Source: Pseudomonas sp. REP124 (GTDB taxonomy: Bacteria; Pseudomonadota; Gammaproteobacteria; Pseudomonadales; Pseudomonadaceae). From it: a stretch of 64,000 nucleotides of DNA. Location of the stretch: assembly GCF_020164475.1 (NCBI RefSeq), contig NZ_JAIQWX010000003.1:1-64000 (forward strand). Direction: 5' to 3'. Shown here piece after piece: positions 35,774-44,262 of this stretch. The notes under the pieces were generated by a model. It had not been told where the DNA came from, made no database searches, and saw only the letters and a list, made by a program, of their open reading frames with translations. The stretch's first letter is position 1, and each line of letters begins with the position of its first letter. Made by a program: the position numbers and the translations under genes.

Positions 35774-37395
35774 TTACACGGTGAACTGCGACACCACCTT
35801 GCTCAAGCCAATCGCCAGCTTCGACAGCTCATTGCTGGCCACCGAAGTCTGGTCAGCGGCGCTGGTGCTCTGGATGGACAGGTCCTTGATGCTCATCAGG
35901 TTCTGATCCACCGAGCGTGCGACGTGGGCCTGTTGTTCGGAGGCGGTGGCGATCAGCAGGTTGCGTTCGTTGATTTCCGCCACGGCCCTGGAGATTTCGC
36001 GAATCGCCTCCCCGGCTTCGCGGGCAATTTCAAGGGTTCGAACGGCTTCTGCGCTGCTTTGCTGCATCGACTGCACCGACTTGTCGGAGCCGGACATGAT
36101 GCCGCTCATCATCTGTTCGATTTCCTGGGTCGACTCCTGGGTGCGGTGAGCCAGGGCCCGAACTTCATCGGCCACCACGGCAAAACCACGGCCCTGCTCG
36201 CCCGCGCGGGCCGCTTCGATGGCGGCGTTCAAGGCCAGCAGGTTGGTCTGCTCGGCAATCGCGCGAATCACGTCGAGCACCTTGCGAATGCCTTGGGTCT
36301 GCATCGCCAGTTGCTCCAGATCGCTGCTGGTCTGGCCAACCGAGCCTGCCAGGTTTTCAATCGAAGAAATGGTGCGGGTGACGCGATCCAGGCCGGTCTG
36401 CGCGGCGGTGCCGGACTGTTGAGTGGACTTGGAGGCCGACACCGCGTTACGGGCGACATCTTCAACGGCCACGGTCATCTCGTTGACCGCCGTCGCAGCC
36501 TGCTCGGTTTCCTGGTTCTGGCGCTGAATGCCCGATTTCGATTCATCGGTGATCGCGCTCATTTCTTCGGCCGCCGAAGCCAGCAAAGCCGAAGACTCGG
36601 AAATGTGATTGATGGTGCCTTTGAGGTTTTTAAGCATTGCCGCAGCGGACTGTTGCAGGTCTGTTAGCTCGTCGGCGCCGGAGACCTCCACACTGCTGCG
36701 CAAATCGCCGTCTGCGATCTTCTGGTTGATCTGCAGCAGGGACTGCATCGGCAGGACGATACTGCGGGTGAAGAAAATGGCGATGGAAACCGTGAGCACC
36801 AGGCCCACGACAATGATGACAATCACCCAGGTAACGCCGCTATCAAAAGCAGCACGAGCCTGAGTGCCCGACGTTGCCGCACCAACGGTATTGACCGCGG
36901 CCAGTTCATCGATGCTGATCATCAATGCATCGGCTGCCGGCGCCGTTACCGTACGCACATAGTCGAAGGACTGAGCTTGGGTTTGTTGATCCGCCTCGGA
37001 CAGCAACGTCTGGACTTTTTCGTGGTAGACCTTGATCAGTTCCCTGACCTTGTCATATTTGACACGCTCGCCGTCAGAAGAAACATTGGGCTCATAGTTG
37101 CGGGCCACTTCATCGAGTTTGTTATCCAGATCGACTACTTTGGACCGGGCTTCGGCGCCGCCGGTCGTCCCTTGCATGACGTAATACAGCAGCGAAAGAC
37201 GAAGGTTATAAGCGCTCGACTTGATCTTGGCGGAGCCCTGGATGCTCGGCAGCCAATCGACTTCCAGGCGTTTGGCCTGAGCGCCGATGTTCGACATTTG
37301 CCAGACGGACAACCCGCCATACACATCAACAACAGGCTGATCACTCCAAAGCAAAGAGTTGCTCGTGCGCTTAGCCTAATGCGTCTGATCATCAT
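35774..37395 (-). pseudogene. Methyl-accepting chemotaxis protein, frameshifted near the N-terminus
   Basis: The main frame encodes a chemoreceptor: sensor region of about 160 residues, second membrane helix ([20 protein letters not shown]), HAMP, and a signalling domain with the highly conserved hairpin tip [20 protein letters not shown]. The first membrane helix is encoded in another frame from ATG 37395 ([20 protein letters not shown] then LLLMCMAG) and joins at GLSVWQMS if one base is restored in the CCC run at 37311-37317. The whole span, 1622 bp, is one base short of a full codon set. As written, the protein would lack its first membrane anchor. Either a real mutation or a single-base sequencing error. 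Confidence 0.8.
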
Positions 37396-37627
37396 TTTTT
37401 TCAGTTCCAGTTCAATGCGGGGGTTGGGGGTTTCCGGAGCCGACGGTCAAGCCACGGGGAGTTACCAGCGCATATACCCTAGTGAGCCGAATCAGGGAGG
37501 AACATCAGGCGATCCCGAAAATCGGGAGACGGGAAAGGATTTGCAGCGGGGATCAGGCAGGCAGGAACAGCCTCGAACAACGTAACGTCAGGTGATCAGA
37601 AAACTTTAAAACCGAACCGAATAATGC

Positions 37628-37915
37628 CTAGAGCTTTTCGGCATGCTTGGCCACGTAGGTCGCGTAATCGTAGAACACCCAGAAGTCCTGCTCGGTCACG
37701 GTGGGCGAACCCTCGAGGTTTTCCAGGCAGCGTTTGAGGGCGTGCTCGATCAGGCCATTGCGCATTACCACCCGCGTCACTTCCTCGCCCTCCTGAGCAC
37801 GAATGACATCCTCCAGTTGATGAACGGCCGCGATCTTCTCGCGCAATATCCTGCGAGCCAGGTCGTCACGCTCGATGATCTTGTCCCAAAGGTGATCCAC
37901 CAGTTTTGCCGGCAT
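37628..37915 (-). CDS. Small conserved hypothetical protein
   Basis: Protein of 95 residues (MPAKLVDHLWDKIIERDDLA...), helical and charged, ending DYATYVAKHAEKL. GGAGGTCGCAG precedes ATG 37915; the frame extends to 38218 but that part lacks a start and contains a REPIN. No function recognised. Confidence 0.65.
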   Translation of the reverse strand: MPAKLVDHLWDKIIERDDLARRILREKIAAVHQLEDVIRAQEGEEVTRVVMRNGLIEHALKRCLENLEGSPTVTEQDFWVFYDYATYVAKHAEKL

Positions 37916-38120
37916 CTGCGACCTCCGAACCCGACAGGCATCGGGTTGCGCTGGCACATGGCTGAAGGAGACAACGTCAATAATCAGCGTAGACGAGGCG
38001 GATCGATTGCTGGGGCTTTGCGGGGGCCATTCGACAGACTGCATCGGTGCCGTGCCCGTCTGAATTGAGTTTTCTTGAGAAGTACCAGGGGGACAGTCTG
38101 GCGGCTCGGCAATAAACCTT

Positions 38121-38220
38121 GTGGGAGCGAGCCTGCTCGCGATGGAGGTGAGAACACCGCGGGGTGTCAGGCAGTCTGCATAATCGTTGACGACCATCGC
38201 GAGCAGGCTCGCTCCCACAG
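38121..38220. repeat. REPIN (GTGGGAGCGAGC family)
   Basis: Arms GTGGGAGCGAGCCTGCTCGC and GCGAGCAGGCTCGCTCCCAC, followed by a solitary REP arm at about 38249 (GTAGGAGCGAGGCTTGCCCG) just after pcaG. Confidence 0.9.
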
Positions 38221-38275
38221 GGTCATGGGTCGGGCTCTGAAAACCCGTAGGAGCGAGGCTTGCCCGCGAAGGCGA

Positions 38276-38878
38276 TCAGAAATCGAAGAACACCGTCTCC
38301 GCTTCACCCTGGATATGAATATCGAACCGGTACGCCAGTTTCCCGTCAACCGTGCAGCGCTTGGCAATCAGGGTTTCGCGGCGGGCTGGTTGTTCGATCA
38401 GGTTCAATACCGGGTCCACCGCGTTGGCCTGTGGTTCGTCATCGAAATACAGGCGGGTGTGCAGGTGGATGTTGATGCCACGGGCAAACAGCGCGACGTT
38501 GACGTGGGAAGCCATCGGCACGCCGGCGGCATTTTTCACGACGCCGGGTTTGATGGTGTTGATCGTCCACTCACCAACGTCCGTGGTGGCGGTACGGCCA
38601 AAACTGTTGAACGGTTTGTCCAGGTCGTAATTGGTGTCGTAGACGCCGTCGTGGTTGGCTTGCCAGAGTTCCAGAAACGCGTCACGGACCAGATGGCCAT
38701 TGCCGTCGTAAACGTGGCCCAGCAACAGAATGTGCTCGCCCGGCGCGCCAGGCTTGGCCATCTCGTTCCAGATTTCCTGCTCCCGTGGCGGGTTGCCGGC
38801 GGCTTCCAGCGCCAGGCCGATGTGCACGTAGGGGCCGGCGGTTTGCGATGGGGTTTCAGGCAGAAGTTGAACGGGCAT
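38276..38878 (-). CDS. pcaG: Protocatechuate 3,4-dioxygenase alpha subunit
   Basis: Subunit of 200 residues of the intradiol ring-cleaving Fe(III) enzyme converting protocatechuate to beta-carboxy-cis,cis-muconate. Visible: MPVQLLPETPSQTAGPYVHI, ILLLGHVYDGNGHLVRDAFL, INTIKPGVV and SHVNVALFARGINIHLHTRL. It lies 12 bp after pcaH and forms an operon with it under PcaQ. Confidence 0.95.
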   Translation of the reverse strand: MPVQLLPETPSQTAGPYVHIGLALEAAGNPPREQEIWNEMAKPGAPGEHILLLGHVYDGNGHLVRDAFLELWQANHDGVYDTNYDLDKPFNSFGRTATTDVGEWTINTIKPGVVKNAAGVPMASHVNVALFARGINIHLHTRLYFDDEPQANAVDPVLNLIEQPARRETLIAKRCTVDGKLAYRFDIHIQGEAETVFFDF

Positions 38879-38890
38879 GCGCAGGCCTCC

Positions 38891-39610
38891 TCAGCAGTTT
38901 TCGAAGTGGGTCTTGCGCTGGCCGCGCAGGACGATGTCAAAACGATAAGCCAGGCAATCCATCGGATTGGCCATGCTCATATCGAGCTTTGCAATCAGGC
39001 TCTGCACCGCTTCCGGATCGGCGATCGATTTGACGATCGGGCACATCGGGATGAGCGGATCACCTTCGAAATACAGCTGGGTAATCAGGCGCGTGGCAAT
39101 GGACGGGCCACTGATCGAGACATGGATATGCGCCGGGCGCCAGTCGTTCGGGCCGTTGCGCCATGGGTACGGACCGGGTTTGACGGTGCGGAAGCTGTAG
39201 TTGCCGTCGCGGTCGGTCAGCGCACGGCCGACACCGCCGAAGTTCGGGTCCAGCGGCGCCAGGTAGCTGTCCTTCTTGTGGCGATAACGACCGCCGGCAT
39301 TGGCCTGCCACATTTCCACCTGGGTGTGGGGAATCGGTTTGCCGTACTGGTCGCAGACGCGACCGGCAACGATGATGCGCTCGCCAACAGGCAGGCCGCC
39401 ATTGTTGAAGTTCAACAGCAGATCGTTGTCGTAACGGCCCATCTTCAGATGGGAAAAGTCCGGGCCGGTGCTTTCGGACACCGATTGCGGAATGCTCACC
39501 AGCGCCTGGCGCGGGGAACGCAGGATCGAAGTCTTGTAGTCAGGGGTCAGGGCTTTGGGATGCCAATTACGGTCACGAATGGCGAAGCGGCTGTCGGGCG
39601 CATCAGACAT
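38891..39610 (-). CDS. pcaH: Protocatechuate 3,4-dioxygenase beta subunit
   Basis: Iron-bearing subunit of 239 residues. The ligand region is clear: tyrosine in [20 protein letters not shown] and the two histidines of AHIHV; earlier [20 protein letters not shown] and [17 protein letters not shown] 39610 chosen ([13 protein letters not shown]). The promoter side carries a perfect PcaQ-type palindrome at 39721-39746. Confidence 0.95.
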   Translation of the reverse strand: MSDAPDSRFAIRDRNWHPKALTPDYKTSILRSPRQALVSIPQSVSESTGPDFSHLKMGRYDNDLLLNFNNGGLPVGERIIVAGRVCDQYGKPIPHTQVEMWQANAGGRYRHKKDSYLAPLDPNFGGVGRALTDRDGNYSFRTVKPGPYPWRNGPNDWRPAHIHVSISGPSIATRLITQLYFEGDPLIPMCPIVKSIADPEAVQSLIAKLDMSMANPMDCLAYRFDIVLRGQRKTHFENC

Positions 39611-39720
39611 GTCGATTGTCCTGTTTTTATGGTGGTTCGGAGGCAGGCACTGCACGGGCAGCGACTCGTGGCCTCAGTGTCCCCCCGCGCGCCCTCGTGC
39701 GAAAGTGAAAAAACCGACCC

Positions 39721-39746
39721 TATCCATAACCATATGGTTATGGATA
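39721..39746. promoter_or_regulatory. PcaQ-type operator, perfect 26-bp palindrome
   Basis: The half-site TATCCATAACCAT is followed directly by its complement. The core is ATAACC-N4-GGTTAT, matching the ATAACC-N4-GGTTAA site described for PcaQ in rhizobia. It lies 111 bp before the pcaH start and overlaps the stop codon of pcaQ. Confidence 0.8.
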
Positions 39747-40694
39747 CTGCCCTTCGCGGTACTCTCGCCCGACCTCGCGCAGGGCCTCCACACACCATTG
39801 CGCCGCGGCGGAAACCGGCGACGCAGGATTGCTGCACACCCCCACCGACCCGCCCGGCTCACGCATGCCGAGATCCAGTTCCTGCAACTCACCCTGTCGC
39901 AAGTCCTGCCTTACCGCGTCATAAGGCGCGACCCAGATGGCCTGACTGCATTGCACGTAACGCCGACTCAGGGCCACCGACAGGGTTTCCAGGCGTTGCC
40001 GCGACGGCGTGATACCGTGCTGCACGAACAGGCTGTCGGCGAACTTGCGGATCGTGGTCCCGGCCGACGGCAGAATCAGCGGGTATTTTTCGAGGTTCTT
40101 GCGCCCCAGTGGATCGCTGAGCGCCGGATGTCCCGCGCGCACCACCAGGGTCATGGATTCGCTGTAGAGATGTTCGAACGTCAGCCCGGAAATCAACGGG
40201 CTGTCGGTCATCCGCCCCACCACCAGGTCCAGCTCGCCGACTCGCAGTTGCGAGAGCAGATAGGCACTGGGGCCGGTCATGATGCTGACGACCAACGAAG
40301 GGTGGCGTTCGTGCAGGCGGCGAACGACTTCGGGCACCAGCAGGCTTTCGACGGTGGACAGCACGCCGACCTGGACGGTCACCGGCTCATGCTGGCCGGA
40401 GCGCAAACTGTTCACCCCTTCGCGCAACGATTGCACGCTCGGCCCCGCATACCCCAGAAAGGCCGCGCCCGCCTCGGTCAGCGTTGCGCCCTTTTTGCCC
40501 CGCTCGAACAGGGTCGCCTCCAGCAGGGTCTCCAGTTCCTTCAAGGTCTTGGACAGCGCCGGCTGGCTGATCGCCAACTTGTCCGCCGCCCGCGCCAGAC
40601 TGCCCTGACGCGCCACCTCAAGAAAACACACCAGATGACGGAATTTGATTCGGGTATCGATGTTCAATCGGGTCGCTCTGCCTTTGGATGACAT
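39738..40694 (-). CDS. pcaQ: LysR-family regulator of protocatechuate degradation (PcaQ)
   Basis: Regulator of 318 residues with N-terminal HTH (NIDTRIKFRHLVCFLEVARQ, LARAADKLAISQPALSKTLK) and an effector domain. PcaQ proteins activate pca genes in response to beta-carboxy-cis,cis-muconate. Identity rests on sequence style, adjacency to pcaHG and the operator. Start: ATG 40694, or a TTG about 10 codons later at LNIDTRI, where many homologues begin. It is transcribed in the same direction as pcaHG rather than divergently. Confidence 0.85.
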   Translation of the reverse strand: MSSKGRATRLNIDTRIKFRHLVCFLEVARQGSLARAADKLAISQPALSKTLKELETLLEATLFERGKKGATLTEAGAAFLGYAGPSVQSLREGVNSLRSGQHEPVTVQVGVLSTVESLLVPEVVRRLHERHPSLVVSIMTGPSAYLLSQLRVGELDLVVGRMTDSPLISGLTFEHLYSESMTLVVRAGHPALSDPLGRKNLEKYPLILPSAGTTIRKFADSLFVQHGITPSRQRLETLSVALSRRYVQCSQAIWVAPYDAVRQDLRQGELQELDLGMREPGGSVGVCSNPASPVSAAAQWCVEALREVGREYREGQYP

Positions 40695-40828
40695 CCATGA
40701 GTATTGGATGAGAAGCGTTGGGGGTCGACAAAGCATGACCGATTATTCCTGCGAATGCCCGTTCGCTGGCGATTCACGCCTGCAGGTTTCGTGACTGGTC
40801 ACATTATTTGCAGCCACTTCTAATCACT

Positions 40829-40918
40829 GTGGGAGCGGGCTTGCCCGCGATGAGGCCGTCACATTAAACATTGATGGTGCCTGACAGTCCGCTATCGCGG
40901 GCAAGCCCGCTCCCACAG
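40829..40918. repeat. REPIN (GTGGGAGCGGGC family)
   Basis: Arms GTGGGAGCGGGCTTGCCCGC and GCGGGCAAGCCCGCTCCCAC. Occupies the gap between pcaQ and the OYE gene. Confidence 0.9.
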
Positions 40919-40977
40919 GTTATCTGGTTGGTCGCAATATTTGCGACCAACCAAAATCACCACATGTCGCGACCTTT

Positions 40978-42075
40978 TCAGGACGACGTCAGGTAGTCGG
41001 TGTAACCCTGCGCACCACCGCCATAGAAGGTATTGCGATCCGGCTCCGCCAGCGGTTTATCCCGCCGCAACCGTTCCACCAGATCCGGATTGCTGATGAA
41101 CGGACGCCCAAACGCCACCATGTCGGCATGACCCGAAGCGACGGCGTCCAGGGCCATTTGGCGGTCGTAGCTGTTGTTGGCGATGTAGCGACCACCGTAG
41201 GTTTCATGCAGCGCCTTGAAGTCGAAGCCGCTGGCCTCGTTTTCGCCCTGGGTCTGGCCCTCCACGCAGTGAAGGTAAGCCAGCCCCAGTTTTCCAAGCT
41301 GCTGGACAAAATAGCCATAGGTCGTCTGCGGATTGCTGTCCAGCGGCGTGTCGCCGACCGCACGGGTGATGGGCGACAGCCTCACGCCAACCCGGTCCGC
41401 GCCCCAGATCTGCGCGACGGCCTGCACCACTTCCAGGGGGAAGCGAATGCGGTTTTCCACCGAGCCGCCGTACTGATCGGTGCGCTGATTGGTGCTGTCG
41501 CGAATGAACTGCTCGAGCAGATAACAGTTGGCCGCATGCACCTCGACGCCATCGAATCCGGCATCCTTGGCGCAGCGCGCGGCGTTCTTGTAATCCTCAA
41601 GAATCAGCGGAATCTCCTCGGTGCGCAGCGCGCGAGGCATCGACGGCGTGTCCAGGGTCTGCGATTCGAGAAACACCACTTCCCCCGCCTGAATGGCCGA
41701 AGGGGCTACTGGAGCAGCGCCGTTTTCCTGCAGGCTCACATGGGACATCCGCCCCACATGCCACAGCTGACAGACGATCTTGCCACCCGCCTCATGCACC
41801 GCATCGGTGACGCGCCGCCAGGCCGCCACATGCTCGGGCGTATAGATGCTCGGAGTGAAGGCATAACCACGGCCCTGTCGGGAGATGTTGGTGGCTTCCG
41901 AGATGATCAGACCGGCACTCGCCCGCTGTCGGTAATACTCAATCGCCAGCGGCGTGTGCACGCCGTCCATCGTCGCCCGGGAGCGTGTCAGCGGCGCCAT
42001 GGCGACCCGGTTGGCCACCTGGATGGCGCCGATCGAGAGCGGTGAGAAGAGATCGGAACTTTGATTTTCAGACAT
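40978..42075 (-). CDS. Alkene reductase, Old Yellow Enzyme family (NemA/XenB-like)
   Basis: FMN-dependent ene-reductase of 365 residues reducing activated C=C bonds or nitro compounds with NAD(P)H. Seen: SDLFSPLSIGAIQVANRVAM, APLTRSRA, YYRQRASAGLIISEAT, CQLWHVGRMSH, VEVHAANCYLLEQF (His-xx-Asn substrate pair), RTDQYGGSVENRIRF and VAFGRPFISNPDLVERL. AGGAGGC precedes ATG 42075. Confidence 0.93.
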   Translation of the reverse strand: MSENQSSDLFSPLSIGAIQVANRVAMAPLTRSRATMDGVHTPLAIEYYRQRASAGLIISEATNISRQGRGYAFTPSIYTPEHVAAWRRVTDAVHEAGGKIVCQLWHVGRMSHVSLQENGAAPVAPSAIQAGEVVFLESQTLDTPSMPRALRTEEIPLILEDYKNAARCAKDAGFDGVEVHAANCYLLEQFIRDSTNQRTDQYGGSVENRIRFPLEVVQAVAQIWGADRVGVRLSPITRAVGDTPLDSNPQTTYGYFVQQLGKLGLAYLHCVEGQTQGENEASGFDFKALHETYGGRYIANNSYDRQMALDAVASGHADMVAFGRPFISNPDLVERLRRDKPLAEPDRNTFYGGGAQGYTDYLTSS

Positions 42076-42147
42076 GATTTCTGCCTCCTGATTGTCGGGA
42101 TTTCAGATTGCACAGCGCTCCCGCTTTTGCGAGCGAGCCATCCTTTT

Positions 42148-43359
42148 TCAGCGGGTAACACGCAGCCTGGCCTTTTCCGAATCCGGCGTCTTGTGCCACG
42201 GATAGCCCTTCGCACTGAGCTCAAAGGCGTAGTCGAACAGGCGCTTCATGTACTCGCCATCGAATTTCTGCAGGTGCGTAACGTCGAAATCCGCGCCGAT
42301 GTACGCCAGGTTGAAGTCCGCGCCATCCTGCTGCGCCATTCGGTAGATTCGCTCCAGGTCGCTGATGCCCTGCGTCTGGATCAGTGCGCTGATGGCGCGA
42401 CCGCCGATGCTCAAGGTCCGGCGTTTGGTGCCGGACCATTGCGGCTCCAGCGTGCCGTTGCGGATCACATAGAAATTGCGTTCGAGTCGCACTGGTGCTC
42501 CGGGGTCTGCGTTCAGCCCCACCAGGGTGCCCGGTGGGTAGAGAAAAACCTGGGTGATCACCCCGCCGTCCACGTGCATTTCATGAAACTGTTTACCATC
42601 GACTTCGACATCGATCATCACCGGTGAGACGGCGCCGGGGATGCTCATCGAGGCGATCATGATGTTGCGAAACAGCTCCAGCGCGCCCGGTGCCTGGCTT
42701 TCGGCGATGGCGCCCATGTTCCAGGTGACGGGTCGACCGGAATCGAGGTCCGTGGTACCGATCAGCAGGATTCGGCCCTTGGCGTATTCGGCAGCGATCT
42801 GCGCCAGAATCTCTTCAGTGACGTATTTAGCGATGAGCCGCGACAGAGGTTTACTGTCTGCGATGCCGTCGCTGGCAAGTCGGGTCAGCAGGCTTCTGGA
42901 ATGGAAGATGTCCTTGGGACCGATGGCGTTGGTGACGTAGCGAATCACGCCATCGTATTGAGGCCCCAGGAAAGCGAATGGGGCTACCAGAGCGCCGGCA
43001 CTGATACCAGTGACGACCTTGAACATGGGGCGGGTGCCGTGGGTGGTCCACCCGGCGATGAGCCCGGCTGCGAATGCGCCTGCATCGCCGCCGCCCGAAA
43101 CGGCCAGCATGTTGGCCAGCGGCAGAACGTCGATCGGCATGCCGGCTTCGGCGAGTACGTCGGCTTCACGTTTGTTGGCCCGAACCGCGTCCTGAATGAA
43201 GGGTGTGACGTCGCGATCCAGTCTGAAGCGGGCATTGGGAATGCCCGGGATGATGGCCCTTTCCGTCAGGGCCGGCGGAACAGCGTCGCGGCGTGGCAGG
43301 CACGCCTGAAGAAACATGTCCAGAGTCGAGGCGCCAGGCCTGAGCGGGAATGGTTTCAA
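42148..43359 (-). CDS. Patatin-like phospholipase family protein
   Basis: Lipolytic acyl hydrolase of 403 residues. The oxyanion loop GGGDAGAF, nucleophile elbow G-I-S-A-G (VVTGISAGALVAPF) and catalytic Asp in HVDGGVITQ are all present. The frame begins with TTG at 43359 preceded by GGAGGAGGCGTC, so a TTG start is likely. There is no clear signal peptide. Target lipid unknown. Confidence 0.85.
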   Translation of the reverse strand: MKPFPLRPGASTLDMFLQACLPRRDAVPPALTERAIIPGIPNARFRLDRDVTPFIQDAVRANKREADVLAEAGMPIDVLPLANMLAVSGGGDAGAFAAGLIAGWTTHGTRPMFKVVTGISAGALVAPFAFLGPQYDGVIRYVTNAIGPKDIFHSRSLLTRLASDGIADSKPLSRLIAKYVTEEILAQIAAEYAKGRILLIGTTDLDSGRPVTWNMGAIAESQAPGALELFRNIMIASMSIPGAVSPVMIDVEVDGKQFHEMHVDGGVITQVFLYPPGTLVGLNADPGAPVRLERNFYVIRNGTLEPQWSGTKRRTLSIGGRAISALIQTQGISDLERIYRMAQQDGADFNLAYIGADFDVTHLQKFDGEYMKRLFDYAFELSAKGYPWHKTPDSEKARLRVTR

Positions 43360-43528
43360 GACGCCTCCTCCGCCCCTGCAGTCGACAGCAAGCGCGCCGG
43401 TCTACCAGAAAAAGGCTCAGGATGACTGCGCGCCAGCCGGCGGCGGCATTTCACTCGAGCGCCAGGTTGCCCATTCTGCGCTCGTTTAGCGGATAAAAAA
43501 ACTCAGGCGACTCGGCAAGCGCATCGCC

Positions 43529-43957
43529 CTAGCGACGGTAGTAGCGACGCTCTTCGTCGTAGCGATGGTGCTGGGCCCGGTCGTTATGGCGATCCCAGTA
43601 GCGGCGGCGTTCGTCTTCGCGGCGGGCCTGCTCCCGACGCCACTGGTCGCGTCGCCACTGGTCGCGTCGCCACTGCTCCCTGCGCCAGTCGTCCCGGCGC
43701 CAGTCGCGGCGGTTGTCATGCCAATGTCCGTCACGCCAGTAGCCGTCTTCACGGGCGAGCATTGGGCCCGGCGGTGTGTCGGCCGTGCTTGCCAGGGTTG
43801 GCCAGGGATTCTCGGCAGCGTTGGCGACCGTGATTTCACTCGCGGCGCTGGCTGCGGATCCTGGCGTTGAAGTCTTCATCTGTGTTGCCGATGCCGTGCC
43901 CACCGCCGCAAATGCGAACAGGCCGAGGAGCACCATCCGTGGGTCAAGGAATTTCAT
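43529..43957 (-). CDS. Arg/Trp/Asp-rich exported small protein
   Basis: Protein of 142 residues. Signal peptide MKFLDPRMVLLGLFAFAAVG followed by TASA; then a spacer (about 25-70) and a strongly basic C-terminal half made of repeats of the form RRD(D/Q)WRREQ and ending YDEERRYYRR. AGAGGT stands upstream of ATG 43957. Resembles short RRxxWR-rich periplasmic or surface proteins common in Pseudomonas, function unknown. Confidence 0.65.
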   Translation of the reverse strand: MKFLDPRMVLLGLFAFAAVGTASATQMKTSTPGSAASAASEITVANAAENPWPTLASTADTPPGPMLAREDGYWRDGHWHDNRRDWRRDDWRREQWRRDQWRRDQWRREQARREDERRRYWDRHNDRAQHHRYDEERRYYRR

Positions 43958-44112
43958 GATCAAAGACAACCTCTGATTGACTATGTGCCTATCCCCATAG
44001 ACTGATAAGGAAGGAAAAGTTCGAGGTTTTAGAGCGTTTTAAAATATCTTTTTGCGGGGGAAACTTAGTTTGAAATGGCCAGTCTGCGCACTCTTGAACA
44101 AAGCACGATCCC

Positions 44113-44246
44113 TGTAGCAGCTGGCGAAGCCTGCGTCCGGCTGCGAAGCAGCCGTAAATTCATGCACCTCGGTGTGTCAGGGAAATCCGGTGCACAGGTT
44201 TTACGACTGCTGCGCAGCCGGACGCAGGCTGCGCCAGCTGCTACAG
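44113..44246. repeat. REPIN of a third family (GTAGCAGCTGGCGAAGCCTG)
   Basis: Arms GTAGCAGCTGGCGAAGCCTG and CAGGCTGCGCCAGCTGCTAC enclose TCCGGCTGCGAAGCAG pairs. It fills the space before the TonB receptor stop. The same family forms the core of the nested hairpin at 49717-49979. Confidence 0.85.
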
Positions 44247-44262
44247 GTTTGGCGGTGGCATT

